Shown here: piece after piece, positions 23,976 to 44,554 of the stretch
Layout of the letters: every line of letters starts with the position of its first letter
Position numbering within the stretch: the first letter of the stretch is position 1
Assembly: GCF_963675165.1 (NCBI RefSeq)
Contig: NC_087387.1
Span: forward strand, 937,001-1,001,000
Source of the DNA: Halichondria panicea
Taxonomy: Eukaryota; Porifera; Demospongiae; Suberitida; Halichondriidae
Length of the DNA stretch: 64,000 bases
Reading direction: 5' to 3'
The notes under the pieces: generated by a model
Told to the model about the DNA's origin: nothing
Databases searched by the model: none
Seen by the model: the letters and a program-made list of their open reading frames with translations, nothing else
Program-made: the position numbers and the translations under genes

Positions 23976-26138
23976 CTAAAATATAACAACAGATCCTTCA
24001 CTGCGCACATAAACAAAACCATCACTGTCCACAGCTACTCCACGAGGAGAAGTGATATGACCATTACCAAATGATGTGACAAACTGGCCGTCTTTAGTGA
24101 ACACTGATACACGATAATCAGCAACATAAACAAAACCAGTGACACACACACCGCGAGGGCCATACAAATCTCCTTGTCCATTTCCTTTCTTTCCAATCGA
24201 GCGAATAAACCGACCATCCATAGTGAGCACTTGAACACGATCATTACTACAGTCAGTGACATACACCATTTGTTCATTGTCCACTGCAACATCCTCTGGT
24301 TCGTTAAAATGCTCATTACCAGTTCCTATTGAACCAATCTGCTTGACTGGCTCCAGCTCTGTCGTCAACACTTGGACTCTGTGATTATTCTGATAGCACA
24401 CAAACACTTGATCACCAGCGACTGCTATCCCTCGAGGGAAGTTGAGTTCCTTTGGACCACTTCCCTTCGTCCCAAACCTCTTTAGCAGATCTCCTCTTTT
24501 GTTGAACTTGTACACACAGCGTTTTATGCTATCACAGACATAGATGTTGTCTTCCTTGTCTACTGCCACACCACAGATACCGTCAAACCCATGCTTTGAT
24601 TTGCTGATACTTTGAATTTGTTCTCCTTTTTTGTCAAACACCAAAACATCACCAAGAAAGTCAGTTACAATCAGTTCTTCTGATGAGTTGAATGCCATAT
24701 ACACAGGGATGTTGATTCCTTTTATCTGCTTCACTGGTTTGTCCAGCTTGGTGGGGGGTATTTTTACGAACACAGAGAAGGGGCTTCCTGGTATGGGCTG
24801 GTCGTCCACTGAGATCAGGAGGTGGTGTCGACCACGTACCCTAGGGGTGTACTCAACGCTGTACACTCCACCCATCAAAGACACTGCTTGCAATTGTTGG
24901 GTCGATTGATCAACTAGCGATTTCAGTACTGCTTGTGGTTTGCCTTGTTTTGAACTGATATAGACATTCAGACTTGCACATTTGTCAACTTCAGCTGTTT
25001 TGATACCGTCTCCTTTCACAATCGGCTTTCCTTCACACACAATAACATTGTTCTCACACAACTTCTTGAGATCCTCACAAACAAACACTTCAATTCCAAA
25101 ATCATCTTTCTCCACTGGATCAGGATTGGCTGCTTCCTTCCCTCGCTTCACCACCTCGGCATCGATTCGACTCACCACCTGCTCTTGCATCGTAATCAGC
25201 TCTTCATCACTTGCATTCTCCAGTGTACGCTCTACAAAGTCAATCAAACTCTGAGCAGTGCCCAGGGACAGGTCCAGACCCTTCTCTTGAATCGTCAGCT
25301 TCTCCATCTTTGAATCAGCCAAAGCAGAAGATTCTCGTAAAACACGGACCTTGCATCGATCGAGAATATCGTGTAGCTCCTGGAACTTGGCATTCACTTG
25401 TCTCTCTGTCAGTTCTTTCTGAGCCTGGATCTTCTGTTTAGTTCCTTTCACTTGATTCACAGCGGTGCTCAGATCAGGCAGTAGGTTCTTGAGTGGGGAG
25501 AGGTGCTCCGTCAGCTTTTTGCGAGTTGCGGGGGCGGCTTTTTTGACAAATTCATAATTGTGTCCAGCGTGTTCAATAACGATACAGTCTCGACAGATGA
25601 GCTTGTTGCAATCGAAACAAAAAATCTTTTTTAGCTCCTCATGATCTTCGCATTTTGGGGGTGGTGGGCTTTCGAATGTTAGTTCTTTCACTCCGCCCTG
25701 TTTAAGCTCGTCCAGAGTGGAGATGGCATGTCCGGCAAATACTCTCAATCGTTTATGAGACTTCACACAATCTTCACAGATGAAATTGACACATTGTCGG
25801 CAGAATGCAGTGGCCTTTCCCCCAGAGCACATTTCACAAGTGGCCTCCAATTTTCCGTGGGCTTTCTCCATCCTCGAGTAGAGTGCTTTCATCCGGTTGA
25901 TGAAGAACGCAGTGGGCAGTCTGTCAGGGTTGTTGTCTGGCAATAGAGTGGGCTCACGACAGTCGGGGCAGGGGAACGGCTGGTTGGGTGGGTAGCGACT
26001 GGAGAGTGTGAGGATGCATTGCTTGCAGTAGTAGTGACAACAAGGGAGCAGCTTTGGCTCCTGGTAGCGGTCATGACAGATGCCACAGGTCACCTCTTGC
26101 TCGAGATCAGCAATAACTGGATCAGGTCCTTCGGCCAT
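23976..26138 (-). CDS. TRIM-NHL E3 ubiquitin ligase-like protein, copy 5
   Basis: An open 720-residue single-exon frame with the complete RING, CVKSHKRLRVFAGH-type B-box 1, B-box 2, coiled coil, filamin domain (KPIVKGDG type) and NHL blades. Variable blade positions include INIPVYM, DFLGD, FNEPED and TDCSND. Blade 5 lacks the usual DxxNxR loop (VADYRVSVF), a six-residue loss that keeps the frame. The VPVRGGVYS motif of the filamin domain is VSLMGGVYS. A probable 5'UTR intron spans 26152-26333. The upstream region is itself duplicated (a second equivalent donor at about 26791). It is followed by coiled-coil fragment copy 3 and MCM6 copy A. Confidence 0.93.
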   Translation of the reverse strand: MAEGPDPVIADLEQEVTCGICHDRYQEPKLLPCCHYYCKQCILTLSSRYPPNQPFPCPDCREPTLLPDNNPDRLPTAFFINRMKALYSRMEKAHGKLEATCEMCSGGKATAFCRQCVNFICEDCVKSHKRLRVFAGHAISTLDELKQGGVKELTFESPPPPKCEDHEELKKIFCFDCNKLICRDCIVIEHAGHNYEFVKKAAPATRKKLTEHLSPLKNLLPDLSTAVNQVKGTKQKIQAQKELTERQVNAKFQELHDILDRCKVRVLRESSALADSKMEKLTIQEKGLDLSLGTAQSLIDFVERTLENASDEELITMQEQVVSRIDAEVVKRGKEAANPDPVEKDDFGIEVFVCEDLKKLCENNVIVCEGKPIVKGDGIKTAEVDKCASLNVYISSKQGKPQAVLKSLVDQSTQQLQAVSLMGGVYSVEYTPRVRGRHHLLISVDDQPIPGSPFSVFVKIPPTKLDKPVKQIKGINIPVYMAFNSSEELIVTDFLGDVLVFDKKGEQIQSISKSKHGFDGICGVAVDKEDNIYVCDSIKRCVYKFNKRGDLLKRFGTKGSGPKELNFPRGIAVAGDQVFVCYQNNHRVQVLTTELEPVKQIGSIGTGNEHFNEPEDVAVDNEQMVYVTDCSNDRVQVLTMDGRFIRSIGKKGNGQGDLYGPRGVCVTGFVYVADYRVSVFTKDGQFVTSFGNGHITSPRGVAVDSDGFVYVRSEGSVVIF

Positions 26139-26151
26139 CGTTAGTTAAGAT

Positions 26152-27279
26152 CTGGGGAATGCATTTGTACAACATTTATAAAAGCATGAAACTATTCTAA
26201 TATAAAAAATTAAATAGCAACTTCCCTAGAAATTGAGTATACAAGAATGTTGAATCTGTGAATAATATTTTGCACTAAGTGATCAATTAGGTCAAGCTAA
26301 GCTAGACCTCTGCAGCTAGTTGAAAAAACTTACCTACTATTTATAAACTAGATATATAGATCCCATGCCCAACAAGCCAGTTTTGCCTGTACCTTGTACT
26401 GGTACATCCATTACACAATGTTATAAATCTGACCAGATACGCCCATTTTTTATAAATCTGACCAGATACGCCCACTTTTTTGTTTCAACACTGGCCCACA
26501 CTTTCTTTCAATATGAAAGTACATGTAATTGTATGTACAACAATTCTACACAACTTGGTAGCAACATTGATATCTCCCTGAGCACTGGGCATGAGATGCC
26601 TTGATCCCAGGCCGCACTGAAGATGGAGGCCTTGTAGGAGGCTAGGGATGCTTCTATTAAATAGCAACTTCGCTAGAAATTGAGTATACAAGAATGTTGA
26701 ATCTGTGAATAATAGTTTGCACTAAGTGATCAATTAGGTCAAGCTAAGTTAGACCTCTGCAGCTAGTTGAAAAAACGGGTACCCGAAAAAACTTACCTAC
26801 TATTTATAAGAACTTCCTAGATCCTTTAATTTCAACAATTACACAAGCCTTTGTTTTGCATGTACCTTGTACTGGTACATGCTACGCCCATTACACAATG
26901 TTATAAATCTGACCAGATACGCCCACTTTTTTGTTTCAACACTGGCCCACACTTTCTTTCAATATGAAAGTACATGTACATGTATGTACAACAATTCTAC
27001 ACAACTTGGTAGCAACATTGATATCTCCCTGAGCACTGGGCATGAGATGCCTTGATCCCAGGCCACACTGAATGGAGGCCTTGTAGGAGGCTAGGGATGC
27101 TTCTATTAAAAGCTGTCTTGGTATCTTTCAATTTAAAATTATAATTATCAGCGTACTAGGTACACAAATATTGAGGAATGCATAATTATAAGTATGTGTT
27201 CAATACATGTACATGTATATAACTGGTAAAAATGTTTGCCAAGTTTATAAGTCGTTGAACAAAATAATGTTCGATGTGT
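26152..27279 (-). promoter_or_regulatory. Duplicated upstream region of TRIM copy 5
   Basis: Two tandem versions, about 448 bases apart, of the shared TRIM upstream block. The AATTGAGTATACAAGAATG string occurs at 26230 and 26678, and GTAAGT donors end at 26333 and 26796. ATACGCCC blocks lie near 26434, 26466 and 26915; the first two form a smaller 28-base duplication. The left version carries the functional-looking junction to the coding exon. No gene is seen within it. Confidence 0.6.
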
Positions 27280-31342
<4,063 letters not shown>

Positions 31343-31517
31343 TTTCACTTGTAATAAGATGGTAAAGATCCTCATAACACAATCACAAACAATCTTTCCC
31401 AAAATAGGCAGCAGGCAGGTAAAGATCATCAGTAAAACTAACTGCTTCTCAATCAAAAGTAAATTATTACATACACATAAAACACAGATTGCTACTGCCC
31501 ACACACACAAATAATAA

Positions 31518-33716
31518 CTAAAATATAACAACAGATCCTACACTGCACACATAAACAAAACCATCACTGTCCACAGCTACTCCATAAGGATCAGTGATAT
31601 GACCATTACCAAACGATGTGACAAACTGACCGTCTTTAGTGAACACTGACACACACTCGTTACCATAATCAGCAACATAAACAAAACCAGTGACACACAC
31701 ACCAAAAGGGCGAGACAGATCTCCTTGTCCATTTCCTTTCTTTCCAATCGAGCGAATAAACCGACCATCCATAGTGAGCACTTGAACACGATTATTACAA
31801 TAGTCAGTGACATACACCATTTGTTCATTGTCCACTGCAACATCATGTGGGAGGTTAAAATGTCCATTACCAGATCCCTTTGAACCAATCTGCTTGACTG
31901 GCTCCAGCTCTGTTGTCAACACTTGGACTCTGTGATTGTATCGATCGCACACAAACACTTGATCACCAGCGACTGCTATCCCTCGAGGGTAGTTGAGTTC
32001 CTTTGGACCACTTCCATTCGTCCCAAACCTCTTCAGTAGGTCTCCTCTTTTGTTGAACTTGTACACACAGTGTTTGCCGCTATCACAGACATAGATGTTG
32101 TCCTCCTTGTCTACTGCCACACCATAGATACCGCCAAACCCATGCTTTGATTTGCTGATGCTTCGAATTTGTTTTCCTTTCTTGTCAAACACCAAAATAT
32201 AACCGCTATAGTCAGTTACAATCAGTTCTTCTGATGAGTTGAATGCCATATATCGAGGGTTGTTGATTCCTCTTATCACCCTCACTGGTTTGTCCAGCTT
32301 GGTGGGGGGAATTTTGATGAACACAGAGAAGGGGCTTCCTGGGATGGGCTGATCGTCCACTGAGATCAGGAGGTGGTGTCGACCACGTACCTTAGGGGTG
32401 TACTCAACACTGTACACTCCACCCCTCACAGGCACTGCTTGCAATTGTTGAGATGATTCATCAACTAGCGATTTTAGAGTCACTTTAATTTTTGAAGAAC
32501 ATTGTCGTGGCTGGTATGTATTGATTGAAAAGCAAGCAGGTTTATCGATTTCAGCATTTTTAGCTCCATCTCCTTCCACAGTGCACTTTGTTAGATCCAC
32601 TTTAGTACCGTCATACACAAAAACGTTCTTCACACACAACTTCTTGAGATCTTCACAAACAAAAATTTCAACTTCAAAATCATCTTTCTCCACTGGATCG
32701 GGATTGGCTGCTTCCTTCCCTCGCTTCACCACCTCGGCATCGATTCGACTCACCACCTGCTCTTGCATCGTAATCAGTTCTTCATCACTTGCATTCTCCA
32801 GTGTACGCTCTACAAAGTCAATCAAACTCTGAGCAGTGCCCAGGGACAAGTCCAGACCCTTCTCTTGAACTGTCAGCTTCTCCATCTTTGAATCAGCCAA
32901 AGCAGAAGATTCTCGTAAAACACGGATCTTGCATTGATCGAGAATATCGTGTAGCTCTTGAAACTTGGCATTCACTTGTCTCTTAGTCAGTTCTTTCTGG
33001 GCCTGGATCTTCTGTTTAGTTCCTTTCACTTGATTCACAGCGGTGCTCAGATCAGGCAGTAGGTTCTTGAGTGGGGAGAGGTGCTCCGTCAGCTTTTTGC
33101 GAGTTGCGGGGGCGGCTTTCTTTACAAATTCGTAATTGTGTCCAGCGTGTTCAATAACGATACAGTCTCGACAGATGAGCTTGTTGCAATCGAAACAGAA
33201 AATCTTTTTTGGCTCTTCGTGATCTTCACATTTTGGGGGTGGTGGGTTTTCGAATGTTAGTTCTTTGACTCCGCCCTGTTTGAGCTCGTCCAGAGTGGAG
33301 ACGATATGTGTAGCAAACAATTTCATACGTTGATGAGATTCTACACATTTTTCACACATAAACTGGACACACTGTCGGCAGAATGCAGTGGCCTTTCCCC
33401 CAGGGCACATTTCACAGGTTGTCTCCAACTTGCCGTGGGCTTTCTCCATCCTCGAGTGAAGTGCTTTCATCCTGTTGATGAAGAACGCAGTGGGCAGTCT
33501 GTCTGGGTTGTTGTCTGGCAATAGAGTGGGATCACGACAGTCAGGGCAGGGAAACGGCTGGTTGGGTCGGTAGTGACTGGAGAGTGTGAGGATGCATTGT
33601 TTGCAGTAGTAGTGACAACAAGGGAGCAGCTTTGGCTCCTGGTAGCGGTCATGGCAGATGCCACAGGTCACTTCTTGCTCGAGATCAGCAACAACTGGAT
33701 CAGGTCCTTCGGCCAT
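31518..33716 (-). CDS. TRIM-NHL E3 ubiquitin ligase-like protein, copy 6
   Basis: A full 732-residue single-exon frame. The RING is intact, with DPTLLP in place of EPTLLP just after it. B-box 1 is the ESHQRMKLFATH type shared with copy 1, whereas the filamin first half (VDLTKCTVEGDGAKNAEIDK) is the type of copies 3 and 8, a mosaic combination. Variable blade residues include YSGY, FNLPHD, TDYCNN and HITDPYG. A probable 5'UTR intron covers 33730-33926. Coiled-coil copy 4 and MCM6 copy B follow downstream. It appears functional as a RING-type ligase with unknown target. Confidence 0.93.
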   Translation of the reverse strand: MAEGPDPVVADLEQEVTCGICHDRYQEPKLLPCCHYYCKQCILTLSSHYRPNQPFPCPDCRDPTLLPDNNPDRLPTAFFINRMKALHSRMEKAHGKLETTCEMCPGGKATAFCRQCVQFMCEKCVESHQRMKLFATHIVSTLDELKQGGVKELTFENPPPPKCEDHEEPKKIFCFDCNKLICRDCIVIEHAGHNYEFVKKAAPATRKKLTEHLSPLKNLLPDLSTAVNQVKGTKQKIQAQKELTKRQVNAKFQELHDILDQCKIRVLRESSALADSKMEKLTVQEKGLDLSLGTAQSLIDFVERTLENASDEELITMQEQVVSRIDAEVVKRGKEAANPDPVEKDDFEVEIFVCEDLKKLCVKNVFVYDGTKVDLTKCTVEGDGAKNAEIDKPACFSINTYQPRQCSSKIKVTLKSLVDESSQQLQAVPVRGGVYSVEYTPKVRGRHHLLISVDDQPIPGSPFSVFIKIPPTKLDKPVRVIRGINNPRYMAFNSSEELIVTDYSGYILVFDKKGKQIRSISKSKHGFGGIYGVAVDKEDNIYVCDSGKHCVYKFNKRGDLLKRFGTNGSGPKELNYPRGIAVAGDQVFVCDRYNHRVQVLTTELEPVKQIGSKGSGNGHFNLPHDVAVDNEQMVYVTDYCNNRVQVLTMDGRFIRSIGKKGNGQGDLSRPFGVCVTGFVYVADYGNECVSVFTKDGQFVTSFGNGHITDPYGVAVDSDGFVYVCSVGSVVIF

Positions 33717-33729
33717 CGTTAGTTAAGAT

Positions 33730-34420
33730 CTGGGGAATGCATTTGTAATTGTACAACATTTATAAAAGCATGAAACTATTCTAATATAAAATAGCAACTT
33801 CGCTAGAAATTGAGTATACAAGAATGTTGAATCTGTGAATAATAGTTTGCACTAAGTGATCAATTAGGTCAAGCTAAGCTAGACCTCTGCAGCTAGTTGA
33901 AAAAACGGGTACCCGAATAAACTTACCTACTATTTATAAGAACTTCCTAGATCCTTTAATTTCAACAATTACACAAGCCTTTAATTAATTAGTTTTGCAT
34001 GTACCTTGTACTGGTACATGCTACGCCCATTACGCAATGTTATAAATCTGACCAGATACGCCCACTTTTTTGTTTAAACACTGGCCCACACTTTCTTTCA
34101 ATATGAAAGTACATGTACATGTATGTACAAAAATTCTACACAACTTGGTAGCAACATTGATATCTCCCTGAGCACTGGGCATGAGATGCCTTGATCCCAG
34201 GCCACACTGAAGATGGAGGCCTTGTAGGAGGCTAGGGATGCTTCTATTAAAAGCTGTCTTGGTATCTTTCAATTTAAAATTATAATTATCAGCGTACTAG
34301 GTACACAAATATTGAGGAATGCATAATTATAAGTATGTGTTCAATACATGTACATGTATATAACTGGTAAAAATGTTTGCCAAGTTTATAAGTCGTTGAA
34401 CAAAATAATGTTCGATGTGT
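33730..34420 (-). promoter_or_regulatory. Upstream region of TRIM copy 6 and spacer to MCM6 copy C
   Basis: Has the probable 5'UTR intron (33730-33926), the ATACGCCCACTTTTTTG block near 34055 and the ACATGTACATGT tract. It ends at the MCM6 copy C stop (34421-34423). No coding frame is credible. Confidence 0.45.
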
Positions 34421-38398
<3,978 letters not shown>

Positions 38399-38565
38399 AA
38401 TAAGATGGTAAAGATCCTCATAACACAATCACAAAAGATCTTTCCCAAAATAGGCAGCAGGCAGGTAAAGATCATCAGTAAAACTAACTGCTTCTCAATC
38501 AAAAGTAAATTATTACATACACATAAAACACAGATTGCTACTGCCCACACACAAATAAAAAATAA

Positions 38566-40725
38566 CTAAAATATAACAACAGATTCATGACTGCACACAT
38601 AAACAAAACCATCACTGTCCACAGCTACTCCACAAGGAAAAATGATATGACCATTACCAAATGATGTGACAAACTGACCGTCTTTAGTGAACACTGACAC
38701 ACGCTTGTTATCATAATCAGCAACATAAACAAAACCAGTGACACACACACCAAAAGGGCGAGACAGATCTCCTGGTCCATTTCCTTTCTTTCCAATCGAG
38801 CGAATAAACCGACCATCCATAGTGAGCACTTGAACACGATGATTATTACAGTCAGTGACATACATCATTTGTTCATTGTCCACTGCAACATCCTCTGGTT
38901 GGTTAAAACATCCATTACCAGTTCCGTATGAACCAATCTGCTTGACTGGCTCCAGCTCTGTTGTCAACACTTGGACTCTCTGATTGCATCGATCGCACAC
39001 AAACACTTGATCACCAGCGACTGCTATCCCTCGAGGACAGCTGAGTTCCTTTGGACCACTTCCATTCGTCCCAAACCTCTTTAGCAGATCTCCTCTTTTG
39101 TTGAACTTGTACACACAGTCTTCGCTGCTATCACAGACATAGATGTTGTCCTCCTTGTCTACTGCCACACACCAGATAGAGCCAAACCCATGCTTTGATT
39201 TGCTGATGCTTCGAATTTGTTTTCCTTTCTTGCCAAACACCAAAACATCACCGTTCCAGTCAGTTACAATCAGTTCTTCTGATGAGTTGAATGCCATATA
39301 CATAGGGTCTTTGATTCCTGTTATCACCCTCACTGGTTTGTCCAGCTTGGTGGGGGGTATTTTGATAAACACAGAGAAGGGGCTTCCTGGGATGGGCTGG
39401 TCGTCCACTGAGATCAGGAGATGGTGTCGACCACGTACCCTAGGGGTGTACTCAACACTGTACACTCCACCCCTCACAGGCACTGCTTGCAATTGTTGGG
39501 TCGATTGATCAACTAGCGATTTCAGTACTGCTTGTGGTTTGCCTTGTTTTGAACTGATATAGACATTCAGATTTGCACATTTGTCAACTTCAGCCATCTT
39601 CACACCATCACCCCTCACAGAAGGATAAACTACAACATTGTTCTCACACAACTTCTTGAGATCCTCACAAACAAACAGTTCAACTCCAAAATCATCTTTC
39701 TCCACTGGATCAGGATTGGCTGCTTCCTTCCCTCGCTTCACCACCTTGGCATCGATTCGACTCACCACCTGCTCTTGCATCGTAATCAGTTCTTCATCAC
39801 TTGCATTCTCCAGCGTACGCTCTACAAAGTCAATCAAACTCTGAGCAGTGTCCAGGGACAGGCCCAGACCCTTCTCTTGAATCGTCAGCTTCTCCATTTT
39901 TGAATCAGCCAAAGCAGAAGATTCTCGTAAAACACGAACCTTGCATCGATCGAGAATATCGTGTAGCTCCTGGAACTTGGCATTCACTTGTCTCTCTGTC
40001 AGTTCTTTCTGGGCCTGGATCTTTTGTTTAGTTCCTTTCACTTGATTCACAGCGGTGCTCAGATCAGGCAGTAAGTTCTTGAGTGGGGAGAGGTGCTCCG
40101 TCAGCTTTTTGCGAGTTGCGGGGGCAGCTTTCTTTACAAATTCGTAATTGTGTCCAGCATGTTCAATAACGATACAGTCTCGACAGATGAGCTTGTTGCA
40201 ATCGAAACAGAAAATCTTTTTTGGCTCTTCGTGATCTTCACATTTTGGGGGTGGTGGGCTTTCGAATGTTAGTTCTTTCACTCCGCCCTGTTTGAGCTCG
40301 TCCAGAGTGGAGATAGCATGTCCGGAAAATACTTTCATTTTATGAGACTTCACACAATCGTCACAGATAAAACTGACACACTGTCGGCAGAATGCAGTGA
40401 CCTTTCCCCCAGAGCACATTTCGCAGGTGGTCTCTAACTTGCCGTGGGCTTTCTCCATCCTCGAGTGGAGTGCTTTCATCCGGTTGATGAAGAACGCAGT
40501 AGTCAGTCTGTCAGGGTTGTTGTCTGGCAATAGAGTGGGCTCACGACAGTCGGGGCAGGGGAACGGCTGGTTGGGTCGGTAGCGACTGGAGAGTGTGAGG
40601 ATGCATTGCTTGCAGTAGTAGTGACAACAAGGGAGCAGCTTTGGCTCCTGGTAGCGGTCATGACAGATGCCACAGGTCACTTCTTGCTCGAGATCAGCAA
40701 CAACTGGATCAGGTCCTTCTGCCAT
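38566..40725 (-). CDS. TRIM-NHL E3 ubiquitin ligase-like protein, copy 7
   Basis: An open 719-residue single-exon frame. RING and B-box 2 are intact. B-box 1 is a short variant (CVKSHKMKVFSGH). The filamin first half is the VVYPSVRGDGVKMAEVDK type shared only with copy 9. Variable blade residues include IKDPMYM, DWNGD, GSIWCVAV, DRCNQR, FNQPED and HIIFPCG. The probable 5'UTR intron is 40739-40917. Coiled-coil copy 5 and MCM6 copy C follow downstream. The gene appears functional. Confidence 0.93.
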   Translation of the reverse strand: MAEGPDPVVADLEQEVTCGICHDRYQEPKLLPCCHYYCKQCILTLSSRYRPNQPFPCPDCREPTLLPDNNPDRLTTAFFINRMKALHSRMEKAHGKLETTCEMCSGGKVTAFCRQCVSFICDDCVKSHKMKVFSGHAISTLDELKQGGVKELTFESPPPPKCEDHEEPKKIFCFDCNKLICRDCIVIEHAGHNYEFVKKAAPATRKKLTEHLSPLKNLLPDLSTAVNQVKGTKQKIQAQKELTERQVNAKFQELHDILDRCKVRVLRESSALADSKMEKLTIQEKGLGLSLDTAQSLIDFVERTLENASDEELITMQEQVVSRIDAKVVKRGKEAANPDPVEKDDFGVELFVCEDLKKLCENNVVVYPSVRGDGVKMAEVDKCANLNVYISSKQGKPQAVLKSLVDQSTQQLQAVPVRGGVYSVEYTPRVRGRHHLLISVDDQPIPGSPFSVFIKIPPTKLDKPVRVITGIKDPMYMAFNSSEELIVTDWNGDVLVFGKKGKQIRSISKSKHGFGSIWCVAVDKEDNIYVCDSSEDCVYKFNKRGDLLKRFGTNGSGPKELSCPRGIAVAGDQVFVCDRCNQRVQVLTTELEPVKQIGSYGTGNGCFNQPEDVAVDNEQMMYVTDCNNHRVQVLTMDGRFIRSIGKKGNGPGDLSRPFGVCVTGFVYVADYDNKRVSVFTKDGQFVTSFGNGHIIFPCGVAVDSDGFVYVCSHESVVIF

Positions 40726-40738
40726 CTTTAGTTAAGAT

Positions 40739-41394
40739 CTGGGGAATGCATTTGTACAACATTTATAAAAGCATGAAACTATTCTAATATAAAATTAAAT
40801 AGCAACTTCGCTAGAAATTGAATCTGTGAATAATAGTTTGCACTAAGTGATCAATTAGGTTAAGCTAGGCTAGACCTCTGCAGCTAGTTGAAAAAACGGG
40901 TCCCCGAAAAAACTTACCTACTATTTATAAGAACTTCCTAGATCCTTTAATTACAAGCCTTTGTTTTGCATGTACCTTGTACTGGTACATGCTACGCCCA
41001 TTACACAATTTTATAAATCTGACCAGATACGCCCACTTTTTTGTTTCAACACTGGCCCACACTTTCTTTCAATATGAAAGTACATGTACATGTATGTACA
41101 ACAATTCTACACAACTTGGTAGCAACATTGATATCTCCCTGAGCACTGGGCATGAGATGCCTTGATCCCAGGCCGCAGCACTGAAGATGGAGGCCTTGTA
41201 GGAGGCTAGGGATGCTTCTATTAAAAGCTGTCTTGGTATCTTTCAATTTAAAATTATAATTATCAGCGTACTAGGTACACAAATATTGAGGAATGCATAA
41301 TTATAAGTATGTGTTCAATACATGTACATGTATATAACTGGTAAAAATGTTTGCCAAGTTTATAAGTCGTTGAACAAACTAATGTTCGATGTGT
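40739..41394 (-). promoter_or_regulatory. Upstream region of TRIM copy 7 and spacer to MCM6 copy D
   Basis: Shows the probable 5'UTR intron (40739-40917), the ATACGCCCACTTTTTTG block near 41025 and the ACATGTACATGT tract. It ends at the MCM6 copy D stop. No coding frame is credible. Confidence 0.45.
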
Positions 41395-43550
41395 TCATGT
41401 CTCAATGACGTAGTTGGGATGAACCACCAGGAATGGATCTTCGTCTGACTCCTCCCCCATCACCAACGGCAACAGAATGTGGTCCTACACACAAAAAACG
41501 CAATTCTAATTAAGCACAAAAGCATCGTTTTAATCAGCATGCCATACGCACATACCAATACACTACTAGTGCACAAAATCTCAAACAAACTGCGAAAAGA
41601 ATCATGTACAAATGTTACGAGGACCATGCATGTACTTTTTGTAAAACTTTCCACCTAGCTTTACATTAGAGACAAATGGGCCCATGGAGACGAGGCTAAC
41701 TGCACGTGCACTCATGATTGACTCACATGTTGCACAAGTCTCTCGATGACCTTCTCCACGAGGAGCTTCTTCTCCGTCAGCTCCTCCACATTCTCTATAT
41801 CATCAGCCACCTCCTTCAGGTACCAGTTCACTAGGTCACCTTCACGAACTCCGCTAGAATCTGGAGGGGGGAGGAGTGTACGTGATGTAGCATCAATACC
41901 CCTATCACACCAAAGCATGTATTTCAAACTGTCACAATCAGTGGGTACAAATCAAAGCCAAGTCGTAGTGTATATAGTTACAAACAAACATAATGTAGCT
42001 GAAGTGATCAGTGTACATACAGCAATCAACACTACAGCCTTTTAATGGCCACTCATGAAGAAAGACTAACCCAGATATAAAGGCCACGCCAAATAAACAA
42101 CCTGTGTACTAAACAAACCCTCAGTCAACAAGGGCCCACACTTAATTGTTCCCCAAAGGTGTCCGCTATAGAGGGGTTTACTACTGACAGCTGCACCTTT
42201 GTCTGCCTCCTCGCTCTGACGCATGTGCAGGATGAGCAGGTTGGAGATGATACGATATTCCTCATACGTAACTCGTATCTTCTTGGTTTTCACCGGCGGT
42301 TGGGTGGATGGATCTGATTGGTCTATTGGAGTGTGGGCGTTCACTCCATTCTCGCCATTGACACCATTTTCACCACTGGTCATGCAGTCCTCATCATTGC
42401 CTACAGTAATGCACATGTGTGTAAAGTTATGAAAATGCTAGAAATTTATAAATAGTTATGTATGGACGCTCAAGTAAGTTTGTTAGCGAAACACACCATT
42501 TATTACTAGCCTTTGGTCTAAAAGTAATTGTTAAGCACATTTAATATCAGCCAGAATTTATTTTCTCAAGGGAATAATTATTACTTGCTAAGAGCCACAG
42601 TATAATGACACCACTCACCATTGATGATCTGTTCATCCTCGTCAAAGTTGATGTCCGGAGTCTCCACACGAATAATGGACTTATTGAGCAAATGAAAGCC
42701 TTCCTTCACATGCTTAGGTTGTACCTGAGGCATGTATAGTCATGTAATGAACCTGATGACAACCATAATATAATATCCAACAAATCATAAGTTATATTCT
42801 GTACACACACCTACAAAATCACCCACACAGGCCACTCTACACCCACACACACCCTCACTCTTCACACTCCACACACCTCATCAGAGCAGTGGATCCTGGC
42901 CATGGCCTCCGCGAGTCGTATCAAACTCTCCAACTGTCTCACGGTGATTCTCCATGACGACCGAGCCACGCCCGAGCAGTCTCTCTGCCGTAGCTTCTTG
43001 TACTGCTCTACCATGTACTCACCAGAGGTGGGGCTGATACGAGGCTTGAACTGACGAGCAAACAATACGTAGCGTTGTATCTCCTCCTGAAGGGGGCGGG
43101 GTCACAGTGGTACAATGACGTATTGATTTGCAACCGATCAATTACCTATACTAGCTAATATAGTACACCATCTAAAAACCACGTATCTCCGCGGTTTTTT
43201 ACGATAATTGTAACGAAGAACTTCAAATTTACCATAACTTATTCAAGCAAAAAGGCTGGTATATTATTCAGGCCGTAACTACAACCCTTCCCCCGTCCGC
43301 ACCACTCACAAGGGAATAGACACGCTCCACTGCCTCTGTCTTGTGACTGTGGAGGTCCACAATACGCCTTGCGATGGCATAGTCAGTCACCTGTGGAGGA
43401 GGGGGAGCATCAATCAACACACTAGGTCAAGGTATCACACTCACAAATACAAATTAACAACAGCTATTGCTACACTATAATAATCATGGGCAGTGGAATG
43501 GCAGAAAAGGGACAGTAGAATGGAACAGAAAAAAATGCGCAGTATTAAAC

Positions 43551-43579
43551 CCCTAACCCTAACCCTAACCCTGAACCCC
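43551..43579. repeat. Interstitial telomere-like repeat (CCCTAA)n
   Basis: CCCTAA units, about three and a half in a row, lie in an MCM6 copy D intron and are followed by CTGAACCCC. Copies A-C have one or two units at the same place (near 22327, 29345 and 36496) and copy E has none. Confidence 0.85.
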
Positions 43580-43760
43580 AAATAGCTAAAAAATGGAAAA
43601 AGACAGCAGCGCTTAATTTACATTTAAAGCGTGTCTTCATGCAGATATTAGAGCACTCACCCACTAAACCACCGCTAACAGTGCACCTGTCATACACATT
43701 GACATACCAGTGTAGACAACAAAACCATAATTAAATTAGATAGCCAGGAAAATAGTTTTA

Positions 43761-44138
<378 letters not shown>

Positions 44139-44290
44139 TTATCTGCTACTGGTAAAAAATTCAAGGTAATCCTCGTCATTTCAAAGCAGAACACATACAG
44201 TATTAACTATACCTATATACATACATGTGTAAACAGCCTAGATACGACTTTATGGATGTGTACAAGCAAGTATAATAATGATGAGAGTTA

Positions 44291-44554
<264 letters not shown>

